From: Zygnema cylindricum
Lineage: Eukaryota > Streptophyta > Zygnematophyceae > Zygnematales > Zygnemataceae
Assembly: GCA_037447655.1 (NCBI GenBank)
Contig: JBBHKE010002671.1
Span: 186,001 to 250,000, forward strand
DNA length: 64,000 nt
Reading direction: 5' to 3'
A model generated the notes under the pieces. It made no database searches. It was not told where the DNA came from and saw only the letters and a list, made by a program, of their open reading frames with translations. Position numbers and translations under genes: made by a program. Shown here one piece after another: positions 16,686-26,222 of this stretch. Numbering within the stretch: position 1 is the first letter of the stretch; each line of letters starts with the position of its first letter.

Positions 16686-19600
16686 TTAAACAACCACCTT
16701 ACCTTGCTTTGTTGACACTCTTCTTCCTGACAACATACCAACAGTAACTGGAATTTTAAAACTAGAGAGAAACAGAAAGGAAGCAGAAACAAAGGTCACT
16801 TTCTTACTTCTTGTCTGCAAGGGACTCCTTGCGAAGGGGCTCATCCGAACCGGAGTCACGGGACCAGTGAGAGCCCCACTGGTCGGTCGGCCGCCTGAAA
16901 ACTGAAGGGCGTGCATAGAAGCCAGTTTCTTTTGAGCTCTTTTCCACTTCTTAGCCAAAAGAGATTCGTGGGCGTCTCCACCATCCTCTCCACTCTCATT
17001 CGGATCTCCGACACTCTGTGCTCTGTGTTTCAAATGGTTGGATTTTCCGTTTTTGTCGTCCCTTCTTTGCTCTTGAGCTTCATCTAAAATTTTGGTTAAG
17101 TCAAACTTGACCGGAAGACTGCCTCCTCTCGCCAGATTCAAGCCATGAGCCGGTGGACCCAAGTCATCTTCTGGGTCTTTCGGTTCTTGGGGTTCGAGAA
17201 TTAGGGGAGTGTGATGTCCTGATCTTGTTCTCCCAAATTTTGGCCATTTCCTCGGTTTGAGACTCATTCTTCCAGATGGAGAGTAACCAGGGCTGTCTGG
17301 ATGTGGGATATTTCCTCCGACACTCGGCCTGATAATCCCCTGAAATTCAAAATCTTTTTCAGGACTGTCATTTTCTCCTCCTGTTTTTCTTACATTCTCT
17401 TCTGGCTGTCCCTCGTCACTATCTACTTCACGATCTCGAACAGCAAAAGAGTTTCCAAAGAGGGCCAGGCCGATTTCCTCCAGCGTCCTATTTCGCTCCT
17501 CTTCCTCCCTCTCCTCTCCCTCCCTCTCCTCCCCTTCTCTCTCCTCTCCCTCACCTCCCTGTGCAGTCGCCCCCTCTAAAATGCCCAGAGAACCAGATTC
17601 TCCGTGGCAGGAACCATCCACACTAATTCTTTCAAGATTTGTATTCATTTTTTTTCCCGGAGCTTCCTCAGAATTGGACAAAGTTTGGATCCTACTCTTG
17701 TCAAGGTCAACAGGTTTGGAAAAGGTTTGAGAAAGAGATCTTGGTCCAGATATTCTCTCCTCTCCTTGATGAGACTGTACGGACAGATCGAGTCCAGAAC
17801 GCCGAAGAGTCAAAGGGAGAAGAGTGTTTTTGGGTTCCGGGACATGGGAAGGAGAGAGAGAGGTGGTAGGGTGCATTGCAACTGGGGAAGAAACTACTGT
17901 CGAAAGAGGTAATGGAGACTGAGATGGATCGGAGGGTGAAATCTTTTTGGGAGGAGCCGAAGGTTTAGGTGGATATTGATTTTGAAGAACACGGTAAAGT
18001 CGAGGAGAATGAGAGGGAGAGACGGACGGAGAATTTGAAGGAGAAGGGGAAGGAAAACAAGAGACACCGGAAGGAGAACCAGATTCAGTTTCAAAAGAAT
18101 TCTCTTTAATCATTAGTTCTGCTGACATAGGCAATCGAGGAGGCGAGGGAGGGGGAGGAGAAGAAGAAGTACGGATCTTGTGTAGTCTACTTGGGGAAAG
18201 TTTGGGACAAAGGGGAGGAGGAGGAGAGGGAGAGCGCTTGAAGCTTTCCGATGTACTCTTGGGAAGGAGAAGTGGGTCTTTGTTGTCGGTTTGAAAGGTT
18301 ATTTTAGAATTGAATGGGGGTAAAAGATCCCAATTTTTCCCTTCAATATTCTCAGGAAGACTGGAAGTTCTCGGAAGTTTCTTGATAGGAATCGTTCCTA
18401 GGGAATTTCCACTGTTTTCAAGGGCATAATCTCTGAGGGATTTTGGGGAAGATGATGGAGAAGAAGTATAGGCGTAGGAGGAGGAGAGAGAGCTGGTTGA
18501 AATGCCTTTTATTTGATGACTTTTACTGATGGAATGGGGAAATGGAGAAGGCGAGACAGGAAGGGAAGGAGAAGGAGAAGGAGAGGGAGAGGGAGAATTT
18601 CCATGTTTTTCTGTGCTGCTATTGTTATTGAAAGAATATGTTCCGTCACCCGGTTTCAAAAAATCTTCAAAGTTAGTTTTGTTTATGGAATTTCCCCATT
18701 TTGAAATTTGGTCGTTTCCAAGATTAGAAGCTTTAGACAATTTTCTAATGGGAATGGTGGAGGCGGAAAGAGAGAGAGGAGAAGTTTTGGAAATTTGTGT
18801 ACCATAAAGAGGAAGAGGAGAAGGAGAGGGAGAGAGGGACGGATAAGGATAGGGAGAGTGAGAGGGAGGAGTGGAGGGAGTGGGAGAGTAAGTAGGAGAA
18901 ACAGAAAGCTTTTCATTTTCAGAAGTGGTAAAGGTTAGAGAGTTTCCAGGTGGCATTTTCCTAATCTTTATAGTCCCATTCCTTACAGAAGAGGTAGTGC
19001 TGCTCCCCTTCTCTCGTCCCTCTCTATCTCCTGGATACTGGTTTTCAAAGATGCCTTTAGTTCTACCAGCTGAGGAATCTATTTCCTCTTGTTTACCGAA
19101 TCCCTGACTCGAACTCCTGGTCTCTTCTTCCTCTTTCCCTCTCTCTAGATACCTTTCTCTCTTGACCTCTCCCTCTCTCTCCGATTCTCTCTCACTCTCC
19201 AAACCTATCCTCCTTCTCCCCAATTCTGTCCCTCTCCCCACCTTTCCCATAAGATTCAAAGGATCCTCCTCATATTCCGGAACATCAGACCTGTCACCGC
19301 CATTTGTGGGACTCTCTCTCCTCATCTCTTCTCCCACTCTCTCCCTCTCTAAATACCCTTCTCTCTTAATCTCTCTCTCTCTCTCCAACTCCCTCTCTCT
19401 CTCCAAACCTGTCCCTTTCCCCCACTTTCCCCCAAGCTTTACATAATCCTCCCTCTCTTCCAAAGCCTCCGACCAATCACAGCCATTTGTGGTCTTCAAT
19501 CGCTCCAACCTTCTCTCTCTCCACAAAGCTTTCGCATTCCCTCCCTCTCGACTCGCACTCATAAGCTCTTCCTCGTTCCATTTCGTGGTTCCTCTCACTC

Positions 19601-19946
19601 TGTCGTACACTCCCTCTCCTTCCTCTCCCCCCTCTCCCCCCTTCCTTCCTGACACTTCTCCAATGCCCATCTCTTGGAAGGAAACTCCTCCCTCTCCTTC
19701 CCCTCCTCCCCCGTTGAGGTTTCCAGGCGAGCCTGCTCGAGCGCTCATTCTCAGAATAGGCTCAGGAATTTCCCACCCTTCCTTCCCTCTACCCCCCTTC
19801 TCCTCCTCCCTTCTCTTAGTTCTGTACGGACTGAAATCCTCGCTTCGACACCTGATCGGTCTCCCCGCCTCTCCCTCCTCCCCAAATCCATGGCTGTCGC
19901 TGCTAGAATTCTGCAATTTTTTTTGCGCCTTCTTCCAGAAAAGCAT
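16686..19946 (-). CDS. very long disordered protein of unknown family
   Basis: I do not recognise a family. One exon is open for over 3 kb. The ATG at 19946 begins MLFWKKAQKKLQNSSS and gives about 1,086 residues. The frame stays open upstream to 20369, but that part is an Arg/Glu repeat made by a GA microsatellite, so I take it as leader. Residues 1-320 are Arg/Glu/Gly-rich, 320-800 Ser/Pro-rich with many SPSPSPS runs, and the rest mixed and acidic. Three copies of a T-I-x-I-R/K-K-M/L motif lie near residues 323, 394 and 515. The opening WKKAQKKL is echoed by KKWKRAQKKLASMHA near residue 1,000, so the same basic amphipathic element brackets the protein. Proline-directed sites (TPVRMSPFARSP) follow. 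No transmembrane segment or catalytic motif is seen. A strong donor (AGAA then GTAAGA, about 16817) with an acceptor near 16778 would change the last 40 residues and extend the frame to about 16635. A cytoskeletal or scaffold role is only a guess. Confidence 0.6.
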   Translation of the reverse strand: MLFWKKAQKKLQNSSSDSHGFGEEGEAGRPIRCRSEDFSPYRTKRREEEKGGRGKEGWEIPEPILRMSARAGSPGNLNGGGGEGEGGVSFQEMGIGEVSGRKGGEGGEEGEGVYDRVRGTTKWNEEELMSASREGGNAKALWRERRLERLKTTNGCDWSEALEEREDYVKLGGKWGKGTGLERERELEREREIKREGYLERERVGEEMRRESPTNGGDRSDVPEYEEDPLNLMGKVGRGTELGRRRIGLESERESEREGEVKRERYLERGKEEEETRSSSQGFGKQEEIDSSAGRTKGIFENQYPGDREGREKGSSTTSSVRNGTIKIRKMPPGNSLTFTTSENEKLSVSPTYSPTPSTPPSHSPYPYPSLSPSPSPLPLYGTQISKTSPLSLSASTIPIRKLSKASNLGNDQISKWGNSINKTNFEDFLKPGDGTYSFNNNSSTEKHGNSPSPSPSPSPSLPVSPSPFPHSISKSHQIKGISTSSLSSSYAYTSSPSSSPKSLRDYALENSGNSLGTIPIKKLPRTSSLPENIEGKNWDLLPPFNSKITFQTDNKDPLLLPKSTSESFKRSPSPPPPLCPKLSPSRLHKIRTSSSPPPPSPPRLPMSAELMIKENSFETESGSPSGVSCFPSPSPSNSPSVSPSHSPRLYRVLQNQYPPKPSAPPKKISPSDPSQSPLPLSTVVSSPVAMHPTTSLSPSHVPEPKNTLLPLTLRRSGLDLSVQSHQGEERISGPRSLSQTFSKPVDLDKSRIQTLSNSEEAPGKKMNTNLERISVDGSCHGESGSLGILEGATAQGGEGEEREGEEREGEEREEEERNRTLEEIGLALFGNSFAVRDREVDSDEGQPEENVRKTGGENDSPEKDFEFQGIIRPSVGGNIPHPDSPGYSPSGRMSLKPRKWPKFGRTRSGHHTPLILEPQEPKDPEDDLGPPAHGLNLARGGSLPVKFDLTKILDEAQEQRRDDKNGKSNHLKHRAQSVGDPNESGEDGGDAHESLLAKKWKRAQKKLASMHALQFSGGRPTSGALTGPVTPVRMSPFARSPLQTRSKKVTFVSASFLFLSSFKIPVTVGMLSGRRVSTKQGKVVV

Positions 19947-19984
19947 TCTGCTATCTCTCCTTCCTTCCCTCGACAATCCTGGTT

Positions 19985-20245
19985 CCAGGGTTCTCGTTTC
20001 CGCCCTCTCTCTCTCTCTCCCCCCCTCTCTCTCTCTCTCTCTCTCTTGCCCCCTTTCTCTCACTCTGTTTTTCGCTACTCTCCCTCCCTCTCTCTCTCTC
20101 TCCCTCCCTCTCTCTCTCTCTCTCTTTTTCTCTCTCTCCCTCTCTCTCTCTCTCTTTTTCTCTCTCTCTCTCTCTCCCTCTCTCCCTCTCTCTCTCTCTC
20201 TCTCTCTTTTTTTCTCTCTCTCTCTCCCTCTCTCCGTCTCCCTCT
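19985..20245. repeat. CT-rich microsatellite in the leader of the disordered-protein gene
   Basis: About 250 bases of CT/CCCT repeats on the plus strand, GA on the coding strand, lie just upstream of the proposed start at 19946. It would encode an Arg/Glu repeat if the frame were translated from 20369. Confidence 0.8.
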
Positions 20246-20480
20246 CGAGCGAGCAGCGTGAGGCTAGTGGCGGTTGCGAGAGCTTGCTTGGAGAGAAGCC
20301 GTTGGGATAAGTCACGCGGCAACGGAGGCGGGCGTTCCATGTGCAGGGCGTCGTCTGCCGCCTGCGCATTCAATGGAGCGTCACCGCCGCGGATTTACAG
20401 CAGATAGCGGCCGACTCTCGATTGGCTGCGAGCGCATGTCGCGACGGCACATTTAGGAGCCTGCTTTCGGCTGTTAGCGA
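20246..20480 (-). promoter_or_regulatory. GC-rich region upstream of the disordered-protein gene (probable promoter or 5' leader)
   Basis: This GC-rich, CpG-rich island stands out from AT-rich flanks and sits just upstream of the GA leader of the minus-strand gene. No TATA box or other defined element could be assigned. The placement is inferred from composition and position only. Confidence 0.3.
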
Positions 20481-23400
20481 AAGGACAAACGGCGCTAATC
20501 AATGGATATTTGTTGAGATCAGATGGTGGGGGAAGACTGCAGGGCGAATTCGGCAGGACGTCTGTTTGGAATCTTCTGGATCGGATGAGGGAGGTTTCCA
20601 TGTAGCTAAGTTTAAATTAATCGAAGTGAAGTGAATTTGTCGCTTGGTTTTACAACGACTTTTTTGTCTCAGCGCTGTACGGAATACAAGTGTTCACTTG
20701 GATTCTGTAGTCAGTTTTCGTCTAATTTAAACCAAGTGCTTTGTGGATTGCCGCCGCGTGTACACGCTGGTTCGTAACGCGCGCTTCCTGACACAGCGAG
20801 ATAAAGTTTGGCGAGTAGCAGGATTGCTCTTTTTGGTTTTTCGTAAAAGAACAAAGAAGAATGCGTTCTCACCTGGATGCTCATGCCACGAAAGCACTTT
20901 AAAATATCTCGTTAATCCAAGTCACACGGAAGTAGCGCGGGTAGTTAAATCCAAATTGCGCACCTGGTCGAAGTAAATGGCTAAATGGAGCATGGAAATG
21001 CGTCGAGAGAATATCAGGAGTGTATAGCAGCTTGAATAGGGGACTGCACTTGTGGACGAATATTTTTTGTCGATATTGGAAAGAGCGAATAATATACGGA
21101 ACAGGTTACGGACTACAGCAACCGTCGGCCTTGCGGATTACGATTTTATGATGAAATATAATATTTGATGGTATAGTACAGCAGTACGGATATGACATAG
21201 AATGAGGTTGCTTTCTGTACGAATAGTTCACCTGAGGGTAACATTCTGTCAAATGTGACGTGGACGTGACATAGGTGACCTTTGTGATCGCCCGATTCTT
21301 ACGTAATGATTCAGTTTATGATTGCAGGATACTATACATTGAAGGATTTGTCCGATTATGCCAGATAGCGACAAAATACTTCGCGGTTTTGTTAGCAAGT
21401 CGTACCAAAAAGATGTTAGGCGAATAGAACGCCAGTTCCTCCACCTTCTCTGGAGAAAGTACAAAATTTGCCGAATATGTCATGTACGGTAAGGTACTGC
21501 CAAAAGCTGACGTGGTCCATCTCTGTGAATCTAGGACTTTCCAGCTTTGCCAATCAAATGGAGACTACATCAAATCTCAATGTACGGAATCTCGATATGC
21601 TGCCTAATTGCCAATGTACTAAGATCTAACTAAGATCTAAAGTACAGTACTGTACTCCACCAATCGCTATTAGCGTAGAAGTTTGTTTAGCGTATATGAA
21701 TAATTACCGTGGGTTACGCTAATTAAGAATTTGAAAATTTTGAAAAAAAACATACATAATAATTGTTTAATAATTATAATTTGGGTCTTTAAAAAAAGTA
21801 AATGTCGGTCGCAAACATGCTTACACTAATATAGGTATTTGTTCAAAAACTGACAAATCGTACACAAATTGTACGTTCACACGGTCGAAATGTGGTTGTT
21901 GGACGAATATATGCGAACGTGATCTTTGAAAACCCGATTTGATCCCCTTTTTAGACCGCACATTCTCATGCGTCCGCGGCTACTAAACATAATGAATTGT
22001 ACTTTTTCACTTTAAAAGGTACGATTTTGTACGGTATGACTCTGACCGTGCACCACACAATTTAAAAGATGACGTACTTTCATTTTGTACGGTACTTGGA
22101 AAAATAACCCTAAATGGCGTACATAAAAAAATAGAATAAGCTACGCTATTGGAGAATTAAAAAAAAAAAAAGCGGGACGGAATTAGCTACTGTAGCGTAC
22201 ACTACGCCAATAGCGATTGGCGGTGTACTTTTTAACTGTCAAATACACCATGAACCCTAACAAAATTAAAACCCGCTGCAGGCTCCTCTGAACGGCAATA
22301 GGGTACAATTCATTTGTGGATACGTCACAAATTTGTCGGCAAAGTCGGCCAAAGCAAATGTATATAACATAAAGTTTGGAGTGTCCAGCTGTATGGACTT
22401 TCGAGGTAAGAAAATTGATCCGGGAAAACCCGGAGCCTGCCACGTGTTTGAGGTCTCACTGAACGGCTTTTAGATGGCCACTTGCGAGCACTTACCTATC
22501 CGGTCATTAATTCCTGCACGACCACGTGTCAGTCTATCAAGGATGTCGGTCGAACCGACAACGGCATTTCCAATTGGCGGCTATTTCTCCCGGTGACTTT
22601 CCATCCAAACGTTTCGAGCTTAAGATGCGAATTTCGAGGTCGCGCGCATTCGACCGTTTTCAGCACGTCATATCGTTATGCGAAATACCGTATACATAAT
22701 TATATAATACATATTGACCATCCGCATCGTTTAGACTTTGAAGTGCTCGATATACCGATATGTGATCTTTCGACACAGTATGCGCTTCACGATCTTTTGG
22801 ACACACAAAAGTAGTGTCGACATTGTACATGACAGTGAGCATACGGTATCTGACTCATAGATCGAAATGAACAAACAAAAAATAAAATTACTATCGTAGT
22901 GTCTTAGAACAATAAAACTGAATTACAAGAGCTTTCGAAATACATAAAAGGGACAATGACATCATAAAGGAGTTAGAATTGCTTTTATGTCATTTGAATG
23001 AATATGGGGAATAGTAAGGATGGCATGTTGCAATCACAATAGATCACGGAGAAGGCGGGAAGCGTTATGCTCAAAGTGACGTTTAGTTGTGCTCTTCTTT
23101 TAGTTGTCTATTTAAAATTTACTCGTACAATCTTTTTTGGGGTTTGTAAAGCGAACGGGAGGGAGGCCAATTAGGAGACTATAAGAGAAGGAATGGAATA
23201 AAGAGGGGGGGAAAGAAAGAAATAAGGGCAGAGGGAGGGAGGTAATGGGGGGGGGAGGGAGAGGTTTCGAGAAAGAGCGAGAGTGAGAGAGAGAGAGAGG
23301 AATAGGGAGAGAGTACTTGTTTCACAAACACTTTTTGGTTCGAGGGGTAAGATTTAAGGACAACAATTAAACTGTGGTTAACTCTTACTTAAACTAAATG

Positions 23401-23544
23401 ATATATGTTTATCATTTAAACAATTAATTAAAATGACAAGTTGAAATTTACGTTAACGTAATGTTTTTTATTTATTTTGTAAAACGTTGTATTTTTACTT
23501 TTATGATGAAGTATTAACAAATATAATATTAAATTCCATTACAT
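20481..23544. other. spacer before the copia element
   Basis: Apart from the MITE at 21655-22225 I see no gene. A GA-rich tract lies at 23150-23315. The sequence is otherwise unremarkable and AT-rich. Confidence 0.5.
21655..22225. mobile_element. TA-flanked MITE, family C copy 1
   Basis: A 571-bp element between TA dinucleotides. Its inverted ends share CCAATCGCTATT (left CACCAATCGCTATTAGCG; right, inverted, CACCGCCAATCGCTATTGG). The interior shares scattered blocks with 39853-40385, such as AAAAGGTACGATTTTGTACG, a block ending in CCGTGCACCACAC, and GTACGGTAC. It has no coding capacity. Confidence 0.7.
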
Positions 23545-26140
23545 TAATATGTAGAAGTGATAATGGGAAAGAATACACCTCGAGGGAATTTGAAGAATAT
23601 CTTAAAGAAGAAGGAATTCATCATGATAAAATTGTTCCCCATAATCCGGAACAAAATGGAGTAGCAGAAAGAGTGAATAGAACTTAAGGAGATATGTCCA
23701 GAAGTATGTTAACTGATAAGAGGATAGGGTTGCAGTTTTGGGCGGAGTCTATGAACTATGCTAATTTCATCAAAAGTAGAGTCCTAACTTTTAGCAAATA
23801 AGGAGGAAACTCCGTATGAGAGGTGGACAGGAAGAAAGCCTGATTTGTCTAGTTTGAGAGTGTTCGGAAGTCAAGTCTACAATTTGGATTCCGATAAGAC
23901 TAAATGGAAGTTAGAGAGGAGAGGGAAGCCAGGATATCTTGTTGGATATGATGAGAGCACAAAAGGATAACCACTGTGTGACTTGAAAAAGAGAGATATA
24001 ATTTTGGTAAAACACATAGTGGTGATGAATGAAGAGATGCCCATTGATCCATTCAAATATAATAAGGAAGTCAAAATCAGATTTCAAACAGATCAGTTTT
24101 TTGACTTTGACTTTGAAAATGAAGAGAAAGAAGATGGAGAAAAAGGAAAATCTGCAGATCTACCAAAGGAGGAGGAAAGGACAACATCTGAGGCAACGCC
24201 ACAATACGAAGTGGAAACCGATGAAGATTTTGATGAGACACCGGAATTGGAAGATAGAGAGCTAAAAATCTCCCTAAACGAAACCCAAGGATGCTTTCCA
24301 TACCGGTGTCCGATTTTGAAGGGGGAAGAAGAAGTAGTAAAAGACTTCAAGAAAGACAAGTAAATAACCAACTCACAAAGATGTCTCACCCGAATGAACC
24401 TCAGACATCCTTAGAGGCCATAACCACCCCAGAAAAGAAGCCGGTGAATCACAGCTATAAATAAAAAAATGGCCTCTATCATGGAAGCCAATACATGGGA
24501 GTTGGTAGATTGTCCACCAGAACGAAAACCGATCAGATGTAAGTGGGTTTTTAAATTAAATTAAACCCAGCTAATTCCATTGAGAGGCACAAAGCTAGGT
24601 TAGTTGCAAAAGGATATACTTAGAAAGAGGGGATGGACTACGAAAAAACCTTTGCACCTGTAGTCAGATTTCCTTCTATTAGAATCCTTTTAATTATAGC
24701 CGCACCGGAGGATATGGAAATACACCAGATGGATATGAAAACGGCCTATTTGCACGGAGAGTTGGAAGAAGAAATTTACATGAGGCAACCGGAAGGATTC
24801 GTGGAAAGTGGGGAAGAAAACAAAGTTTGGAAACTGATAAAATCACTCTATGGGCTTAAGCAAGCCCCGCGACTGTGGCATCTAAAGCTCGAAGAATTTA
24901 TGACCGGTTTGGGGTATATTAGAATTAGTTCAGATCACTCCATATATTTATTTGAGGATGAGTATGGAGTGATATTTATTGCTATTATGTGGGTGATTTG
25001 TTGGTCTTAAGCAAGTCCTTAGATAAAATTAACAAACTAAAACGGGATCTTAGAAGCCACTTTGACATGAAAGATCTCGGCGAAGCAAAGTACATTTTGG
25101 GAATTCAAATGGAGAGAAATAGAGGGAATAGGATTATAAGACTCACTCAGAAAGAAGCAATTGGTAATATGCTATAAAAATTTCCAATGGAGAAAGCAAA
25201 CAGATGTACTACTCTCATGGATTTGAACAAAGTGTGTGAGGGGAGTGAAGAGGGAGGAATATTGATCATTAATGATGAGATAGATGAGATAGAAAGAAGA
25301 TTTATGGAAAATATCCCTTATCGACAGATTGTAAGCAGTTTAATATATTTTATAAATTGTACCCGGCCGGATATAGCTGTAGCCGTAGGAGTCCTCAGCA
25401 AGAGTCTAAATGAACCAAGAAAGAGAGACTGAGAGGCTGCCAAAAGGGCGATGAAGTATCTCGTGGGGATAAGGGAATTGTGGTTGCATTTGGGAGTGGA
25501 GCACACTGACATCACAACCTGGAGTGATGCCAGTTATGGAGATGTGCCTTTAAGGCGGTGTACGACTGGATATGTGTTGCAAATTGGATCTGGTGCATGC
25601 TGTTGGAGTAGCAAGCAACGGAAAGTAGTTGCTCAGTCCACTATAGAGGCTGAATACATTGCTTCTTGTGTTGCCACCAAAGAATTAATGTGGGTGAAAT
25701 CTCTTCTTGAAGAACTTGGGTTCATGAAGACCGGAACTCATAAATGTTTTTTGTGATAATCAAGCTTCATCTCTATTGCAGCTAATCCCAAACATCACTT
25801 CAAAGTTAAGCATATGGATATTACACTAAGCTTTGTCAAAGAGATAGTTGAAAATAAAATCATTAAACTGGTTCATAAAACTGATAAATAAATGATTGCA
25901 AACATAATGACAAAACCATCACCTTCCCCTAAGTTGATATATTGCAGAGAAAACTATGGATTAAAATTGAAAAGTGACTAAGAATTAAAGGGAGTGTTAA
26001 AAAGAGGTAATTAATAGTTCACTTCTATATTTTAGTTAGAATGTAAAGAGAGAGAAAGAGAGAACCAATGGCACGCCATGGCTGCCACGTCATTTAGAAA
26101 GAGGCAGAATGAAATAGAAGGTATATTACTATTTGTAGCA
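23545..26140 (+). mobile_element. Ty1/copia retrotransposon remnant, 5'-truncated and broken
   Basis: A degenerate Pseudoviridae-type element. The order integrase, reverse transcriptase, RNase H identifies it as copia. The integrase C-terminal core is at 23550-23686 (SDNGKEYTS and HNPEQNGVAERVNRT), the reverse transcriptase at 24630-25180 (MDYEKTFAPVVRF, HQMDMKTAYLHGELEEEIYM, SLYGLKQAPR), and RNase H at 25500-25720 (WSDASYG, STIEAEYIA). Gag, protease and the integrase N-terminus are absent. There are at least five in-frame stops and several frameshifts, including one right at the catalytic box. That box at 24986-24997 reads Y-V-G-D, so one of the two catalytic aspartates is lost as well. A polypurine tract (AAAGGGAG) ends at 25994, and TGTTAA at 25995 marks the likely start of the 3' LTR, whose end is unclear. 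The element cannot move by itself. Confidence 0.85.
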
Positions 26141-26144
26141 AAAT

Positions 26145-26222
26145 ATTGCCTCTGGCCGGATTTGAACCAGGGTCTATGGAATACTATGTAAACCTAAGCC
26201 TTATCCATTAAGTCTCTAGCAA
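26145..26222 (-). other. tRNA-derived sequence (degenerate tRNA or SINE head)
   Basis: Read on the minus strand, it has an A-box-like TTAATGGATAAGGC and a perfect B box GGTTCAAATCC about 40 bases apart, and starts and ends with complementary TTGC/GCAA. The D-arm sequence resembles plant tRNA-Arg genes. Acceptor, anticodon and T stems do not pair properly, so it is not a working tRNA gene. It may be a tRNA-derived SINE or part of the copia LTR region. Confidence 0.5.

Noticed and set aside
19947-20369. N-terminal extension of the disordered protein with a long Arg/Glu repeat
   Set aside because: It is coded by a GA microsatellite and a GC-rich promoter-like stretch; the ATG at 19946 starts non-repetitive protein with a motif that recurs near the C-terminus.
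26145-26222. Functional tRNA-Arg gene
   Set aside because: Acceptor, anticodon and T stems contain mismatches and no credible anticodon loop can be drawn; reported as tRNA-derived only.
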